DNA of 64,000 nucleotides from Ricinus communis (lineage: Eukaryota > Streptophyta > Magnoliopsida > Malpighiales > Euphorbiaceae): contig NC_063258.1 of assembly GCF_019578655.1 (NCBI RefSeq), positions 2,666,001-2,730,000 of the forward strand, given 5' to 3'. The notes below the pieces were generated by a model. It saw only the letters and a program-made list of their open reading frames with translations, did not search any database and was not told the DNA's origin. The position numbers and the translations under genes were made by a program. Shown here one piece after another: positions 10,870-22,849 of this stretch. Each line of letters starts with the position of its first letter. The first letter of the stretch is position 1.

Positions 10870-10875
10870 AGTTTT

Positions 10876-10893
10876 TGGCGCCGTTACCGAGGA
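10876..10893 (+). other. Primer-binding site of the Athila-like element
   Basis: TGGCGCCGTTACCGAGGA lies 6 bases after the LTR end. It differs by two bases from the TGGCGCCGTTGCCGGGGA used by Athila elements, which is complementary to the 3' end of tRNA-Asp. Confidence 0.8.
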
Positions 10894-11032
10894 ATGTTTG
10901 AAAACTAGAGTGAAATTTGCTATTTGTTAATTTAGCCATTTTTTAATTTTCATTTATATTTATTTCTTTTTTATTTGTACATATTTATTTAGTTAAGTTT
11001 ATGATTCAGATAGTGGATGATAAGGAGGTTCA

Positions 11033-12286
11033 ATGCTGAACTCTTTGTATGACATGTTGGAAAATGGGATCAGGAACCAAGAGAGTGCTAAAAATTGGGA
11101 TACCCGTGCATCTTTAGAAGCTCGAGTGGAATCGCCATTTTGCAGCAGAGACTCTGACCGATCAACTCTCCACTCCTATCCTTTCATCTCAAGTTTTTTA
11201 TGAATTTTGTTGTGGCTTACATTTGAGTAATGATTGTCTATTATATAGTGATGTTGCTTATTGTTCTTATAACTATGAACAGGTGAATTATACGGGAAGT
11301 TGGCCAAATGACTCGTATGGAAGCACCTACAATCAAGAGTTGAGCATTCATTCAATCTTTGGATGGAGCTTAGATGGCCAAGAACCACCAGAATTTCAGC
11401 AGCCTAATCTTGCATCATCAACTCTTGGTGAAAAGTTAGTGTCAGAGGAGCTGATGACGAGGTTTATTGCAAGTCTTGAGAATAGATTCCAACAAACAGA
11501 GAGGATACTTGAAGATCAACAAGCCTCAATTAAGAATATAGAGCATAAAGTAGGCTTAATCTTCAAGTTACTAGCTGAAGAGCAATTGGAAACTTCATCA
11601 AACGCCTCATCGAATCCAGGAACACTGTTTGAAAGCGAGTCACTTTATGCTCGGTGAGAATTTTTGTGGGTTATCTATTATGTTTGACGATGATGCTTCT
11701 GTGCAGGACAACTCTTTGAACATGGAGATAGAACCAGAAAAGGAAGAGGCGAACATGATCCCTCTGAAAGACTATCAACAGGAATGCACAGTTGATGATG
11801 CTGAGTTGCAGTTAGAGAAATTTTTGGTGGATTTTCCACAAGTCCCTTCGATGATGGAAGATGAGCACGGTTATCCAATGAAGAAGTCTTGGAGGAGCTC
11901 GAGTTTCTTCTAGCAAGTGAACCAAGCCAAGGACTAGAGAAAACCATCAACGTTCCTGAAGAAATTGCCCAACCGTCGATCCTTCCAATTGGTGAAACTT
12001 CAGCTTTCAAATTGGAAGAGCCCCTAGAGCATCATGACTACGTGCAATTATACGAGGAGCGAGTTTTGCCCATCATACTGGCAGCTTGCTTGATAGTCGG
12101 GAAGAGGAAATTGACGATTATCCCTCTAAGCGGATACTTGAAGCCATTTGCTTGGAAGAAGGATGGATGGTCGTCGATCATGCCCTTTTGCTTTTCACTA
12201 TGAGTCCAGCTAAGAAGACTCATCACATCAAAAAGAAGCGCTTTTGGGAGGCACCCCAATTTTTATCTTTAATCTCTAATATTTAA
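11033..12286 (+). pseudogene. Decayed gag-like ORF of the non-autonomous element
   Basis: Broken plus-strand coding begins with an ATG at 11033 (57 codons to a stop), then continues in other frames at 11223-11657, 11629-11913 and 11889-12286. The segment around 11480-11590 (ENRFQQTERILEDQQASIKN) matches the coiled-coil-like C-terminal end of Athila gag, a tract usually reading QQASI-N-E--VGQLAKL. The rest is acidic and unrecognised. The KKRFWEAP end fits the point where Athila-type internal regions turn non-coding with a GGGAGGCACCCCA word. No protease or polymerase follows. Confidence 0.6.
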
Positions 12287-13830
12287 CCTTTTGTCTTGAA
12301 ACATTTTATTAGTTTTAGTTTTCATATTTTATTTAATTTTTGTTTCAGTTTTGATTTTAATTATTCATTTTATTATTTGCAGCCACTCCTCTACTATAGA
12401 CTAGCTATACGCTAATCGATATCCCACGATGATGCACCTCTTTTCACTTTGAGCCATAGTCGGGGAGGCGGTAAGATTAGTTCTTTTCCTTTTGATTTCT
12501 TATATTTTGTACACTGGGGACAGTGTGTCCTTCAAGTGTGGGGGTGGGTGATATTTATCCCATCTCAGTTATTTGTTTATTCTTTGTGCAATTTTTTGTA
12601 AAATTTTGAAAATTTTTCACTTTGTTTTTATGCTCTTACTGTTGACTTGCTTTTGAAATCCTGTTTATGTCCATGTGATCGGGTAAAACCGATAGTGTTG
12701 AGTTTTGCGGAAGAATGTAAGATAATTAGTTTGAGTTTTGCACTAAGTTGCTTTGGTTTATTTAATTCTGTTTTGATGATTTTTGTTTGGAGCCTACTCA
12801 AAAGCACACTTGTGAGAAATTGAGCCTAAATTGTAAGCATACACTTTATATGCTTGTATTTATTTCTTGTTGGGAGTGCCAATTACTGTCTTTACTTTTA
12901 GAATTTGCTCGGTAATGCTTATGAGGGCCACAAGGAGAGTTTAACACTTTGGTATGATAGAGGCACTTAGGTTTTTCATTCTAGCCAAATAGCCTTCATT
13001 CGTTTATTGATTCTGTAGATAACCCCTTCTTTCACTATTTTTTTTATCATATTCCATTACCACTTAGTTTTATTCTGCTTTGGGTTATGATTTTGTATAT
13101 GAGTTGTTTTTATTGGGAATTTTTGTCTTGGGAATAGTGTGGAATCTTATAGCAGCTTTCTTCAATCCAAAAGAAATTTATTCTATTATGTGAATGTTCT
13201 TCCCTTATGAAAAAAAAAAAGAAAACAAAAAAAAAGAAAAAAATAAATAGAAGAATAAGAGGGAAAGGTGATGAAAAGAAAGAAAGTAAGTGAACTAAAC
13301 ATTTTGACTTCCTATTTCCCACGTTGGACTACTGTCCATTGTTTACCCCTTGTGATCATTGTGGCTTGTGTGCAGGTCATGTATTTCATTGCAAAATACC
13401 ATAGGTTCAACACTTATCAAATTTACCTACCCCTACCTAATCCCCCATTACAACCCTTATAAAGACCTCTTGACATGGTTGTTGACTCTCCATAAGTGGT
13501 AGGAGTAGGATTTAAGAGCAAGCATATAGTAAGTAAGGCAGTAGTTGATGCATTGAGCGATTAAATACTACCCTTTAAACACTTTGAGTGATGTAGAGTG
13601 AATCTGGTGAGGCGTTGGTTCTGAATAATTTTGTTGAGACAGTGTTTTGCGAATTATTGGCATCTTGGTTGTGATACTTGAATTGATTGCTTCGTTTCTT
13701 TTTGTTTGACTTACGCTTGTTAAGGATATGTGCAAGAGCTCTCTAGTTTGTCCGTCAGTTTAAGTGTTGTTCCTTAGTGGTTTATTTTTCTTATTTTACT
13801 TTTGATTGCTTGAGGACAAGCAATGAGCTA
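12287..13830 (+). other. Non-coding 3' internal region of the Athila-like element
   Basis: About 1.5 kb without coding capacity. It contains the G-rich word AAGTGTGGGGGTGGGTG (from about 12534), typical of the untranslated region of Athila elements, and an A-rich tract at 13208-13260. It ends with a TTGCTTGAGGACAAGCAA palindromic word at 13806-13823, just before the polypurine tract. Confidence 0.6.
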
Positions 13831-13839
13831 AATGTGGGG
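13831..13839 (+). other. Polypurine tract of the Athila-like element
   Basis: AATGTGGGG directly precedes the 3' LTR by a few bases and follows the GAGGACAAGCAA word, as in other Athila/Tat elements. It would prime plus-strand synthesis. Confidence 0.6.
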
Positions 13840-13847
13840 TTATTTAA

Positions 13848-15295
13848 TGTGCGTAAAAAATACACATCTAAATAGGGTTTTTAAGATTGATTTTATGGAC
13901 ATTTGAATGTGAATTGGTCCTAACACTCACCCTATGCGTCTGTTTGTGCGCATTAGGTCCAAAAGAAGTCAAAGAATGATAAAGGGAAGAATTGGAGTAT
14001 AATTGGACGTCAAAGCTGCCGAAATAAACTAAGTATGCGCATGAGGAAGCTGAACATGGCCGTGTTGGTTTCAACACTGGCCGTGTTCCCAACATGGGCA
14101 CCAACACTGCCGTGTTGGATGCATCAAACATCAAAGAAAAAGAAGTTTTTAGGGAGCACGACCACAGAGAGTAACACGGGCATAAACACCAGCCCATGTT
14201 GGGAACACGGGAATCAACATGGCCGTGTTGGCGGTGACAGGGGGAATTAATTAAAAGAAAGAAGAGAAGAAAGAAAAAAGGAGAGCGGGGGAGAACGTCC
14301 CAAACCCTAATATTTCTCTCTCTAAGGGTTTTTTGAGCTGGAACCAAGAGAAAAGGAGATTTGGATCAAGGTTTCAATCGGATTCTCTTCAAAGATTGAA
14401 GATTGGGCGAGGTTCGTTGATTGGTTTTAAAATCGAGCAAGAGGAACAAGAATCGATTCAATTCGAGCCAGAGGAATTGGGACTGTTTACTCTCATCCAA
14501 GGGTGCAATCGGGTTTCTCTACCTTTACTCTCTGTTGTAATTGTATTCTTGTGGATTTTGATAATGAACATGATTAGCTAGATTGATTAAATTCATTGGG
14601 ATTTCTTTACTATGTTGGCTTAGTATTATATTGTTAGATTGTTTGGGTTAGTTTTGTATTCTTCTTGCTTTCAGTATTAATAAGATAATACATTATTCAT
14701 GAGACGTTGTGAATTGTGTGTTTAGATTGCTTTGTGTGATTGAGAAGTCCATTTGGCAATTGGAATTTTGAATAGCAAGAACTGGTTAATAATCGCTTAG
14801 AGATAAGGATAATTAACTAGCTGGATTAAGAATTAACAAAGCTTAATAGAGGCGGATTAAAGCTTAATGCTAATTTAAGAATCAATCGTTAGGAAGAGAT
14901 TCCAACTTTAGGTTATTAGGTTTAGGAATTCGGTTATCGAGAGAGAGAAACCGAATTCGGTTAAGAATTCGTCCATGGGTAGCATAATTAGACTCACCAA
15001 TCCTTTATCTTTTATTTGATTGCCAACTAGTTTAGGTTCCCTGTGGGTTTCCTTTCTTGTCTTGGTTATTTTAGTTATCAATTACTCCTGCATCTCCCTT
15101 AGAACTTAGCTTGTAGCTATTAGTTAGTTTAGAAATTATTCATCACTCATTTTAGGTTAATATAACAAAGAACAAAGGAGTAACTCTGGGCTTTCACTTT
15201 CCCGAGGAATACGACCTTGATACTCGCCATTAGTGCTAGACTGCATCGATAGGTACACTGCCTTAGATTGTAGCTAGCACAAGTAGCACACATCA
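13848..15295 (+). repeat. 3' LTR of the Athila-like element (complete)
   Basis: Starts TGTGCG and ends ATCA, about 1.45 kb. The portion from 14001 matches the truncated 5' LTR. It carries one more GGCCGTGTT palindromic unit than the 5' copy (14058-14095) and a telo-box-like AAACCCTAA at 14302-14310. It is followed directly by a (TA)n run. Confidence 0.82.
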
Positions 15296-15316
15296 TATAT
15301 ATATATATATATATAT
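15296..15316. repeat. (TA)n microsatellite
   Basis: About 21 bases of alternating TA directly abut the 3' LTR end and the start of the AT-rich interspersed repeat. Confidence 0.9.
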
Positions 15317-15850
15317 AGAATTTTTTTATTTTGATAATGTGTATTTATTTTGATACATGAGATTCAAACTCATTTATAAGCTATTTTATTAATTTATTAA
15401 TTGATAAGTTACTTCTAATTAAATAATGACTCTAACTTTTGAAATAGCATTTAAATTATATTTTTAATATTATATTAAATAAGAAATTAGTCTTTTAATA
15501 GATAATAATTTTAGTTCTAAAAAATAATATTTATTAACTAATAAATTAATTTTTTAATTATATAATAAATTCTAGTCTTCAAAATAGTAATATTAATTAT
15601 ATTTTATAGTATTTATTTATATAATACAAAAACTCAATTAAGAAATATTTTTAAAATAATCCTTATATTATTACACTAATAAAAAATTAAATTAATAAAT
15701 ATTAAATATTAAAAATCTTGAAAAATATTTAATATCATTACATTTTAAATATTATAAATAATTATAAAATATTAAATTTTTTATTAAATTTTATCTATAA
15801 ATTCAATTTATATTATTATTTATAATCAATATAATTAAAATAATCATGTA
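15317..15850 (+). repeat. AT-rich interspersed repeat (single arm of the long-TIR family)
   Basis: This block resembles both arms of the inverted-repeat element at 39540-43915. All share TGTGTATTTATTTTGATA-like and GATTCAAACTCATTTATAAG-like openings, followed by recurring ACTAATAAATTAATTTT units. Only one arm is visible here and it starts right beside a (TA)n run, as the arms there do. Confidence 0.5.
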
Positions 15851-16662
15851 GCCGGCGAATAAATAATTAGTTAGTAGTAAATTGTTAATGGAGTAAAGTG
15901 CAATCTAGTTATTTATTAAAATTTAAACTACATACTGATTTTAATAATAAATTAAATTTTTTTATTTTATCATATTAATTTATTAGTAGCAAAATCAATT
16001 TCAGTATATACTCAAATCCTATTTCCCTTAATTGCATGGACCCATAGAAAAGTTGGTTCAAAATTTATATATGAGTTGCACATGATTAATGCAATTAAAG
16101 GTCGACTATGGAGGTATATAATGTAAAGACTCCAAATTGTGGCAGAAAAAATAATCAGTCATGACCAAGTAAAACCCTAAAAGGTTTGTCAAACGAACGC
16201 ATGTTCCATTAATCATGCCATGCAAATGCTATAGTAAAGCATGCATGTTACGAGGGAAAATAACACATGCAGCGGAAAACAGGTCATTTTCCAAGGAAAA
16301 CATGTATATTATTTGGTAAACCCGATTTTTGAAATTCATGAATTTAATTAAAATATTTATAATTTTATAATTTATAAATTTATAGATTTTTTATTTAAAT
16401 AAAATATAAATATAATAATTTTTATTTAAAGTTGAGAATAACTTTAGGATGATGTAAATTTATTAGGATAGTAGTAAAAGAAAATGTACTAAATCAATCT
16501 ATAATTATTTTAATGTATAATTATTAATTAATCATGAATTTTACACTATAATAATTTTATTTAATTATTTTAAAATTTTAAAATAAATATTTATATTTCT
16601 TAATTTATTTTCAAAAAAGATTTTGATGACAATTTATGAGACTTTACGATAAGAAATATAAG
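15851..16662. other. AT-rich non-coding stretch
   Basis: No coding capacity or recognisable repeat boundary. A slightly less AT-rich part at 16020-16320 could be older unique sequence. Confidence 0.5.
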
Positions 16663-17682
16663 GGATAATTATATTAACGGTCACTTAACTTATATTAAGT
16701 TTTATTTTAGTCATCTAATTTTTTTATTTCATTATAGTCATTTAACTTTAAATTAGGTAACATATTGGTGGTAACTTGTTTAAAATCTGGTGATTTATTT
16801 ATTAAAAGAAAAAAATTCTAAAAATTTCATATATTTACAACATAGAATATCTAATGCTATAAAATGAAATCTCTAATTCTGAAATTTTGAAATGAAAGAT
16901 TGAATCTCAATTCTCAAAATTCGATTTCAATGGATCAGTGCTATAGACAACTAGGAGAGAATGCACTAATATACTGTAAGTTCTATATATTCGTTATTTT
17001 ACAATTAGCATTCAAATTTAATTAATTTGATAGTTAAGTACTCATTTAATATTGAAATTCTTACATCAAATAGGGGCTGATGACACATCTTCAAATAGAC
17101 ATAAAGACATCTAAGAAACACAAAGAAAATGATAGCTTAAACACAAATAATCACAAAAATATTACTAATTTGGTGGTTGGACACCTTTTTTTGTGTTTTT
17201 CACTTTCTTTCTTTCTTGTTTACTGTTATTATTGTTTTTTTTTTTTACTTTAACAATAATATATTGATAAAAATAATAATAAAAAAGATAATTTATCTGA
17301 ATTAATTAAGTTGAAAAAGAAAAATATTAATATAACAATAAATAAATTAAAAAAATAGAAGATGAGAAGAAAAAGAATTAACAATCAATATTTATTATCA
17401 AAACCTAGATGATTTTTGAACTCTAAAATTGGGTTTGATTTTGGGTTAAGTTAATAATTTGGTGAAATGGTTTGATGACTAGAATAATGACTTATTAATT
17501 TTTTAAAATACGTGTTAGTATAATATTGGATGCTATAGACATGTCATTATTCTAGCTAATTAAACTACTAGATTTTAGATAAGTGACTAATCTACTACCA
17601 AATTTAAAGTTAAATTACTGTAATAAAGAAAAAAGATATATGACCAAAATGAAACTTAGTATAACCATTATTATAATTATCC
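16663..17682. mobile_element. Non-autonomous TIR element (~1.0 kb)
   Basis: The ends form an imperfect inverted repeat of about 100 bp. The left end reads GGATAATTATATTAACGGTC and the right end, reversed, reads GGATAATTATAATAATGGTT; matching TTTTAGTCAT/TTTTGGTCAT and TTTAACTTTAAATT words lie further in. The interior has no ORF. The structure suggests a MITE or Mutator-like derivative, but no clear target-site duplication was found, so the superfamily is open. Confidence 0.6.
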
Positions 17683-19050
17683 TAAAAGATGATATGGGAA
17701 GTCAACTAACTTACTAAAAGAATAGTAATAACGAATCAGTAAAAATAGTTTATTCTGAACTTAATAATATAGTCATTAAAAATGCCACATCTATGTGCAT
17801 TTTTTCGCACATTTCACATCTAAATATAACAATATTTTTGTTGCTTGACTAATTTTTATGTTAATAAGCAGAATTAACTTGCTATATCATTTTTTTAATG
17901 TAACTTTAAAATTTATTATTGAAATGTGTTTTTAAAATAAATTGAAAGCATATGTATTTATTCTAAATTTTAAAATAATTAAATAAAAATATTAAAAAGT
18001 GTAAAGCTCATAATTTAATTAAATATTAAATTTTGTTTAAATGATAAATTTAAAAAATAAAAAAAAATAAAATTAATAGATTTAGACCGCTGTTTACTTG
18101 CCAAATAATGAAATGAATCCATAAATCTTAAAAAATCAGTGATTTGAAATCGTAGTCAATGAAGTTCCGTTAACTGTACTAAAAAATTATTCAGTTTCAT
18201 GCATGCGGTGACTTTCAACTTGTCTGATATAAAGTCTTATAATGCATGTTAGAAAACGTTAACTAGTTTGAATTTTCGAAGTCATATATTTTAGTATAGT
18301 TTTATTATTTATAGTGGTCCCAGCCGAAAGAATTAATTTCGTATGCAATGTGATGTTTATGAGTAAAAAGGAAATATTATATTGTCATGGAAGTGAAATC
18401 ATAAGGTGCCTGAAAAATTGCTCACAAGCTATTTGACAATTTATGCCTGTAGAATTCAAATAAGAATCTCATAATTAGCAGCTCATAATAGACTAAAGTT
18501 ATCAGTTATTATTATTAGGGTTAAGGGATACGTAATTTAGTTTTCTTATGAATGTGGTTATGTCACGCTTGTTCTTTCCCCGAGAGGAATTTAAACTTAA
18601 AGACCTAACTCACATAGAGATAAAGATGTTCATTTATTATTTATAAATAATGGCGAATTCACATCCCCAGCAATGGAGGCATTTATTCTATTATTTCCTA
18701 ATGTATTTTACTTTGATTCTTAAATATTATTTTCTCTTTTCTATTCTAACTATTTCTTTTTCAAGTTTAAGAAATAAATATTATTTATCATTTATATATA
18801 TATAATGTAACATTAAATTTTTCTTTTTAATTTTATCTCTGTATTGGAATAGGTATAATAAATTTTACAATATTTATAGAAAGATAATTTAGTCTAATTT
18901 AGCTAGTTTTTCCTTATAATTAAGTCTATTAAATAGTAAAAGATGACAGTTAGTATAAAATGGGAGGAGTATCTCAATTAAAATAATTATAATTTACTCT
19001 TATTAGATTTATATGATGTGTCAAACTTAGTACTCGTTAGTATAAATCTT
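17683..19050. other. AT-rich non-coding stretch
   Basis: About 1.4 kb with no convincing coding sequence, RNA gene or defined repeat. It contains short AT-rich microrepeats only. Confidence 0.5.
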
Positions 19051-19264
19051 TCTTATAGTAAAAACGGTAAATTCACCTCGAGGTCGATATCTCAAGAAAT
19101 TATGAGGCCACTTATTATAAAGACTAATTATCAACACAAAATAATAAAAGTAAATCTAAACACTCTAAATTAATACTTTGAAAGAATATAAAATTCATAA
19201 AATAAATAAAATAAACTAATAAAGTAAATATGCAATGATATGATTTTAATAAACTATATAATAA

Positions 19265-20775
19265 CACTACAACAAATCAGTGAAATAGCGACAGATTTTA
19301 GTGACAGACTGCTTTCATCACTATTTTAAGACAAATTTGCAATGGAGTAAGGATTATGAAATTTTTTTCTCTTTAGTGATGGATTTGTGATGGAATAGCG
19401 ATGAAAAATTAGCGAGGGATAAAGTTTGCACCATTCCTTTGCAAATTAAAACGTCAATTTTTGGTGTTGATTTTAGTGACAGATTAGCGACAGAAATGTC
19501 CCTCGCTTAACGACAGACAACTATATCATAGCTAAAGTTTGGCGAGTAATTGTTGCCATATTTAGAAACAGACAACTCCATTGCTAATGAGCAACAAATG
19601 TACTTCTATTGCTAATTAGAGACGTAATATGTGTCCCTAGCTAAGTAGCGATGGAGAACTATATCGTCGCTAAAGTTTGACGCGTGATAGGAAACTCAGA
19701 AAGAGTTTGAGCAGAAATAGATGGGGAAAACCCTTTTCCATTATATTAGTAAAACACGCTCCTCCATATTTAGCAACGGACATCTCCCTTGCTAATTAGT
19801 GATAGATATATTTCTGTTGCTAATTAGTGATACTTCGACGAGATTTCAAAAGAGAAGTACCATTCAGAGGAAATACGTATCCTAGCTAATTAGCGACAAA
19901 TTAGTGACAAATTGGCTCCTAACATCTTAAAGATATCACAAGCCTCATCAGCTCTCTTTTCTAACATATCACTCCTAGCTACATTATTAACCATACATTA
20001 ATATTGTTGTATTAATCCATCATAAAATGATTGATTAGTTATTGGAAATGGGTATCCATGGTGCGGGCATTGCAATAAAAGTGATTTGAAGCAATCTCAT
20101 GCTTTATGAAAGGATTCAGTATCCTTTTGATAAAAATTAGTAATTTCAACACTTAATTCTTTAGTCTTTTAATGTGAGTAAAATTTACTCAAAAACTTTT
20201 GATAAACTTCATCCCAAGTTCCTAAAGAATTAGGAGGCAAGGTTGTTAACCAAGCTTTTGCTTCTCTTTTTTTCAATGAATAAGGAAAATATCTCATCCT
20301 TAATTGGTTCTCATTTAATCCAGATAATAAGAACGCATGAACTGTAGCATAGAATTCTCTAATAAATATTAATGCATCATCACTAGGCATACATAAAATG
20401 AAGGAAACATATTAAAATGAATATATTTCTAGATGCGACAGATTTTGTGTATTTTTATTTAAAAATAATAATTTAGCCACAGATATTTTGTCGTTGCTAA
20501 ATTTAGCAAAGGACTGTTCGTTGCTAATTTATGACTAAGAAGTTAATTCGCTGCTAATAGAGTGACTCTTGCCCATAAAGTTAGCGGCAGACTGTTTGTC
20601 GCTAAAGGCAAATGGTCGTGGCTAACTTAGCGAGAGACAAGAAAATCTGTCGCTAGAGCATTTGCGACAATCAGTTCAGCAAGGGCCATATGTCTGTTGC
20701 TAAAAGTCCTCAGGGACGGATTTTCCTACATTAGCGATGAATTTTGTCCATTGCTAAAAATAATTTTTTGTAGTG
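19265..20775. mobile_element. Non-autonomous CACTA (En/Spm) element, 1511 bp, with exact 3-bp TSD
   Basis: The left end starts CACTACAACAAAT and the right end finishes ATTTTTTGTAGTG, an inverted pair. The flanks carry TAA on both sides (19262-19264 and 20776-20778), the 3-bp duplication expected for CACTA elements. Sub-terminal regions are packed with short direct and inverted TAGCGACAGA/TTGCTAA words, the typical binding arrays of this superfamily. There is no transposase. The centre carries a retrotransposon gag fragment. Confidence 0.92.
19915..20400 (-). pseudogene. Captured retrotransposon gag fragment inside the CACTA element
   Basis: The open segment 20390-20169 on the minus strand reads as a Ty3/gypsy gag (retrotrans_gag) core: a RMRYFPYSLKKREAKAWL tract, then L-P-P-N-S and a F-L-S-K-F ending. 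Beyond it, after in-frame stops, the strand continues with ESFHKA, CPHHGYP and FYDGL words, the conserved order of Athila gag. It is flanked on both sides by CACTA sub-terminal repeats, so it was carried by the DNA transposon or inserted into it as a fragment. It is broken and not expected to function. Confidence 0.82.
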
Positions 20776-21774
20776 TAAAGGTAGTACTTAGCCAATTATT
20801 TAGTAATCCTTTTGTTTTAACTTTAAGCATAGATTTAATGAATGAGATAGTGATTTTTTTCCATTAAGTACTTAAGCTAATGATGCAATTAAATTTTTTT
20901 ACATCAACACAGACTGAAGCAAAAATGGTGTCTCTAATACATTCAATCTAAATATCTTCATAACAATTACTGTTCTCAAATTAATATGATAGTTAACTAT
21001 AAAAATAACTGAAACTAATAAAGATATGTTGATAAAGAAATCATTCATTAAATAAAAAGAACAAGGCTCACACAAATTAAATACACTAAACAAAATACTT
21101 AAAGAAAATTAGCCTAACATATTTAATTTCATGATCATAGTAATTAAATATTTAAACACAAAAACAAGAATGAAAATAAAAGCTTCCTCTGAATCTAGAG
21201 TTTCTTCAAGGTAGGAAGATGATTGATCCTCACTCTTTACTTCTTGAAAACCTTCTTGATCTTGAAAGAATAACAAAAACTAAAAATAAAATATTTGATG
21301 AAGATGAACTATAGAGAAAACTGCAGAGACAAGAATAATAGACAGATGATGGATGAATCAGTTATGTCTTGTCTCCAATACACATCTAAATTTGCACAGA
21401 TTCCTTTTTTGCGGAGTTCTCTTTCAAACAAAATACTTCTAAGAGTTATTTTATAATAACTCTTGATTATTCTAACTTAAATAAATAATTAACATAGTCC
21501 ATAAATACAAAAGACTAATTTACCCCCTTGGGCTATGTAATTTTTAGCTAGATTTGCTAAAATATTAGTCCACACGTCTTAATCTTAGGTCTTAACCACA
21601 ACATTTCTAATTAGGCCCATTTGTGAGTTATTTTCTTTATATTTTTCCTCTTTGGCTAATATTACTTGAAAATAGAGAATAAGGCTAAGGTGAGGTAAAA
21701 TGATACATTTCCACCATATTATATATATATAAAACACACAATTAAAGTACTAAAGCATCATATATATACATATA

Positions 21775-21777
21775 TGA

Positions 21778-21810
<33 letters not shown>

Positions 21811-21851
21811 TGTATGTATGAATATATATGTATGTATGTATGTATATGTAT
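21775..21851. repeat. (TATG)n microsatellite array
   Basis: Consecutive TATG units with a short ATATAT interruption, directly beside the probable Athila LTR start. Confidence 0.9.
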
Positions 21852-21874
21852 AAACCTATCAAACACCCTCACAC

Positions 21875-22701
21875 TTAAACATTTACTTATCCTCAAGTAA
21901 ATAGTGATCTTATAAATTAATTTTTGCAAAAGTCATAAAAAATATTCATTCTCAGCTTTAAGATATTACTCAAAAAAATCTCACTAATGCAAAGATTATT
22001 CCAACCAAGAACAACTTGAATCATTAAAGATTTCTTTAAAACTGTAAATTCAATTATTATTAATCAAAATGCTTAAGCATTCAAATTCTTCACACCTATT
22101 TCTCAACAAATAGCCTAACTTATCTTCAAATGATAGAATTATGATGCATAATCTAAATCATTATAACCCTATTCAAAAGGCAAAACTTTCATTCATAAAC
22201 AAGAGATCAATAAGTATTTATTTTTCATCACTTGCTTTTTAAGCTCTTTTTACTTTTATTTTTCTTTTCTTCTCACGCCTTGAATTTAAACTTAACACTT
22301 GGAGATTATTTTCTTTCTTGAAATGTTATTGTCTTTTTACTCAAATACAAACACAGATAATGAAGGCGTCTAGTTACTCACCACAATATACAATTAAGAT
22401 GCTTTGTATACTCATAATCTCAATTGTCGTTTGATGCGAAAAGCAACATTGGTCATGAGGATCCCTAGTTATTAATCAATAAAAATCAGCAAAGTAGACT
22501 ATATTAAACTTAGAGCTTTTTGTTTACCTATATTATATCTCACTAAACTTAGGTAAGCCAATTTAATAACAAGGAAAGAATAATCTAAATCATATACTTC
22601 TAATTATACCCAACTCAAACTTGTCAAACTGCTTATAATATCCATATGCAAAGAATGGATAATTGACCATTTAAATGCAAATAAACTCATGAGTTTTCAC
22701 C

Positions 22702-22750
<49 letters not shown>

Positions 22751-22849
22751 TTTAAAAATTAACTTAAGAGTTCAAGGTCTAACATAATAGAATTCCTTCA
22801 TTGACTCTTTAAATAGAATAATATAAAAAGCAGAAAAATTAAAATTTTT
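21875..22849 (-). other. Degenerate internal region of the minus-strand Athila element
   Basis: The region between the polypurine tract and the recognisable protease has no coding motif that I can read. RT and integrase, which should lie here in a full Athila, are deleted. Confidence 0.4.
22698..22750. repeat. (CA)n(TA)n compound microsatellite
   Basis: A CA dinucleotide run passes directly into a TA run. Confidence 0.9.

Larger units (their letters stand above)
9596..15295 (+). mobile_element. Non-autonomous Athila-like Ty3/gypsy LTR retrotransposon, 5' end truncated
   Basis: Two direct repeats (9596-10869 and 14001-15295) are near-identical and end alike in ACACATCA. The left one is followed by a PBS and the right one is preceded by a G-rich polypurine tract, so the element is on the plus strand. 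The internal region is only about 3 kb and holds a decayed gag-like ORF, with no RT, RNase H or integrase motifs visible. It therefore depends on another element for mobility. The first ~150 bp of the 5' LTR (equivalent to 13848-14000) are missing at the EPRV junction, so a target-site duplication cannot be tested. Confidence 0.85.
19050..21865 (-). repeat. Probable 3' LTR of a decayed minus-strand Athila element, split by a CACTA insertion
   Basis: On the minus strand a GTGTGAGGG polypurine-like tract (21866-21874), preceded by a TTGAGGATAAG word, leads into TGTTTGATAGG at 21865-21855, the usual start of Athila-type LTRs. The LTR then seems to run toward lower coordinates through a (TATG)n array and past the CACTA element at 19265-20775. 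The lower boundary near 19050 is a guess from a change in composition. Confidence 0.35.

Noticed and set aside
13110..13322. 70-codon minus frame with a Phe run
   Set aside because: Produced by an A-rich tract in the non-coding 3' internal region of the Athila-like element.
21775..21851. TATG array considered as a possible CRISPR-like or regulatory array
   Set aside because: Simple microsatellite without spacers; CRISPR arrays do not occur in plant nuclear DNA.
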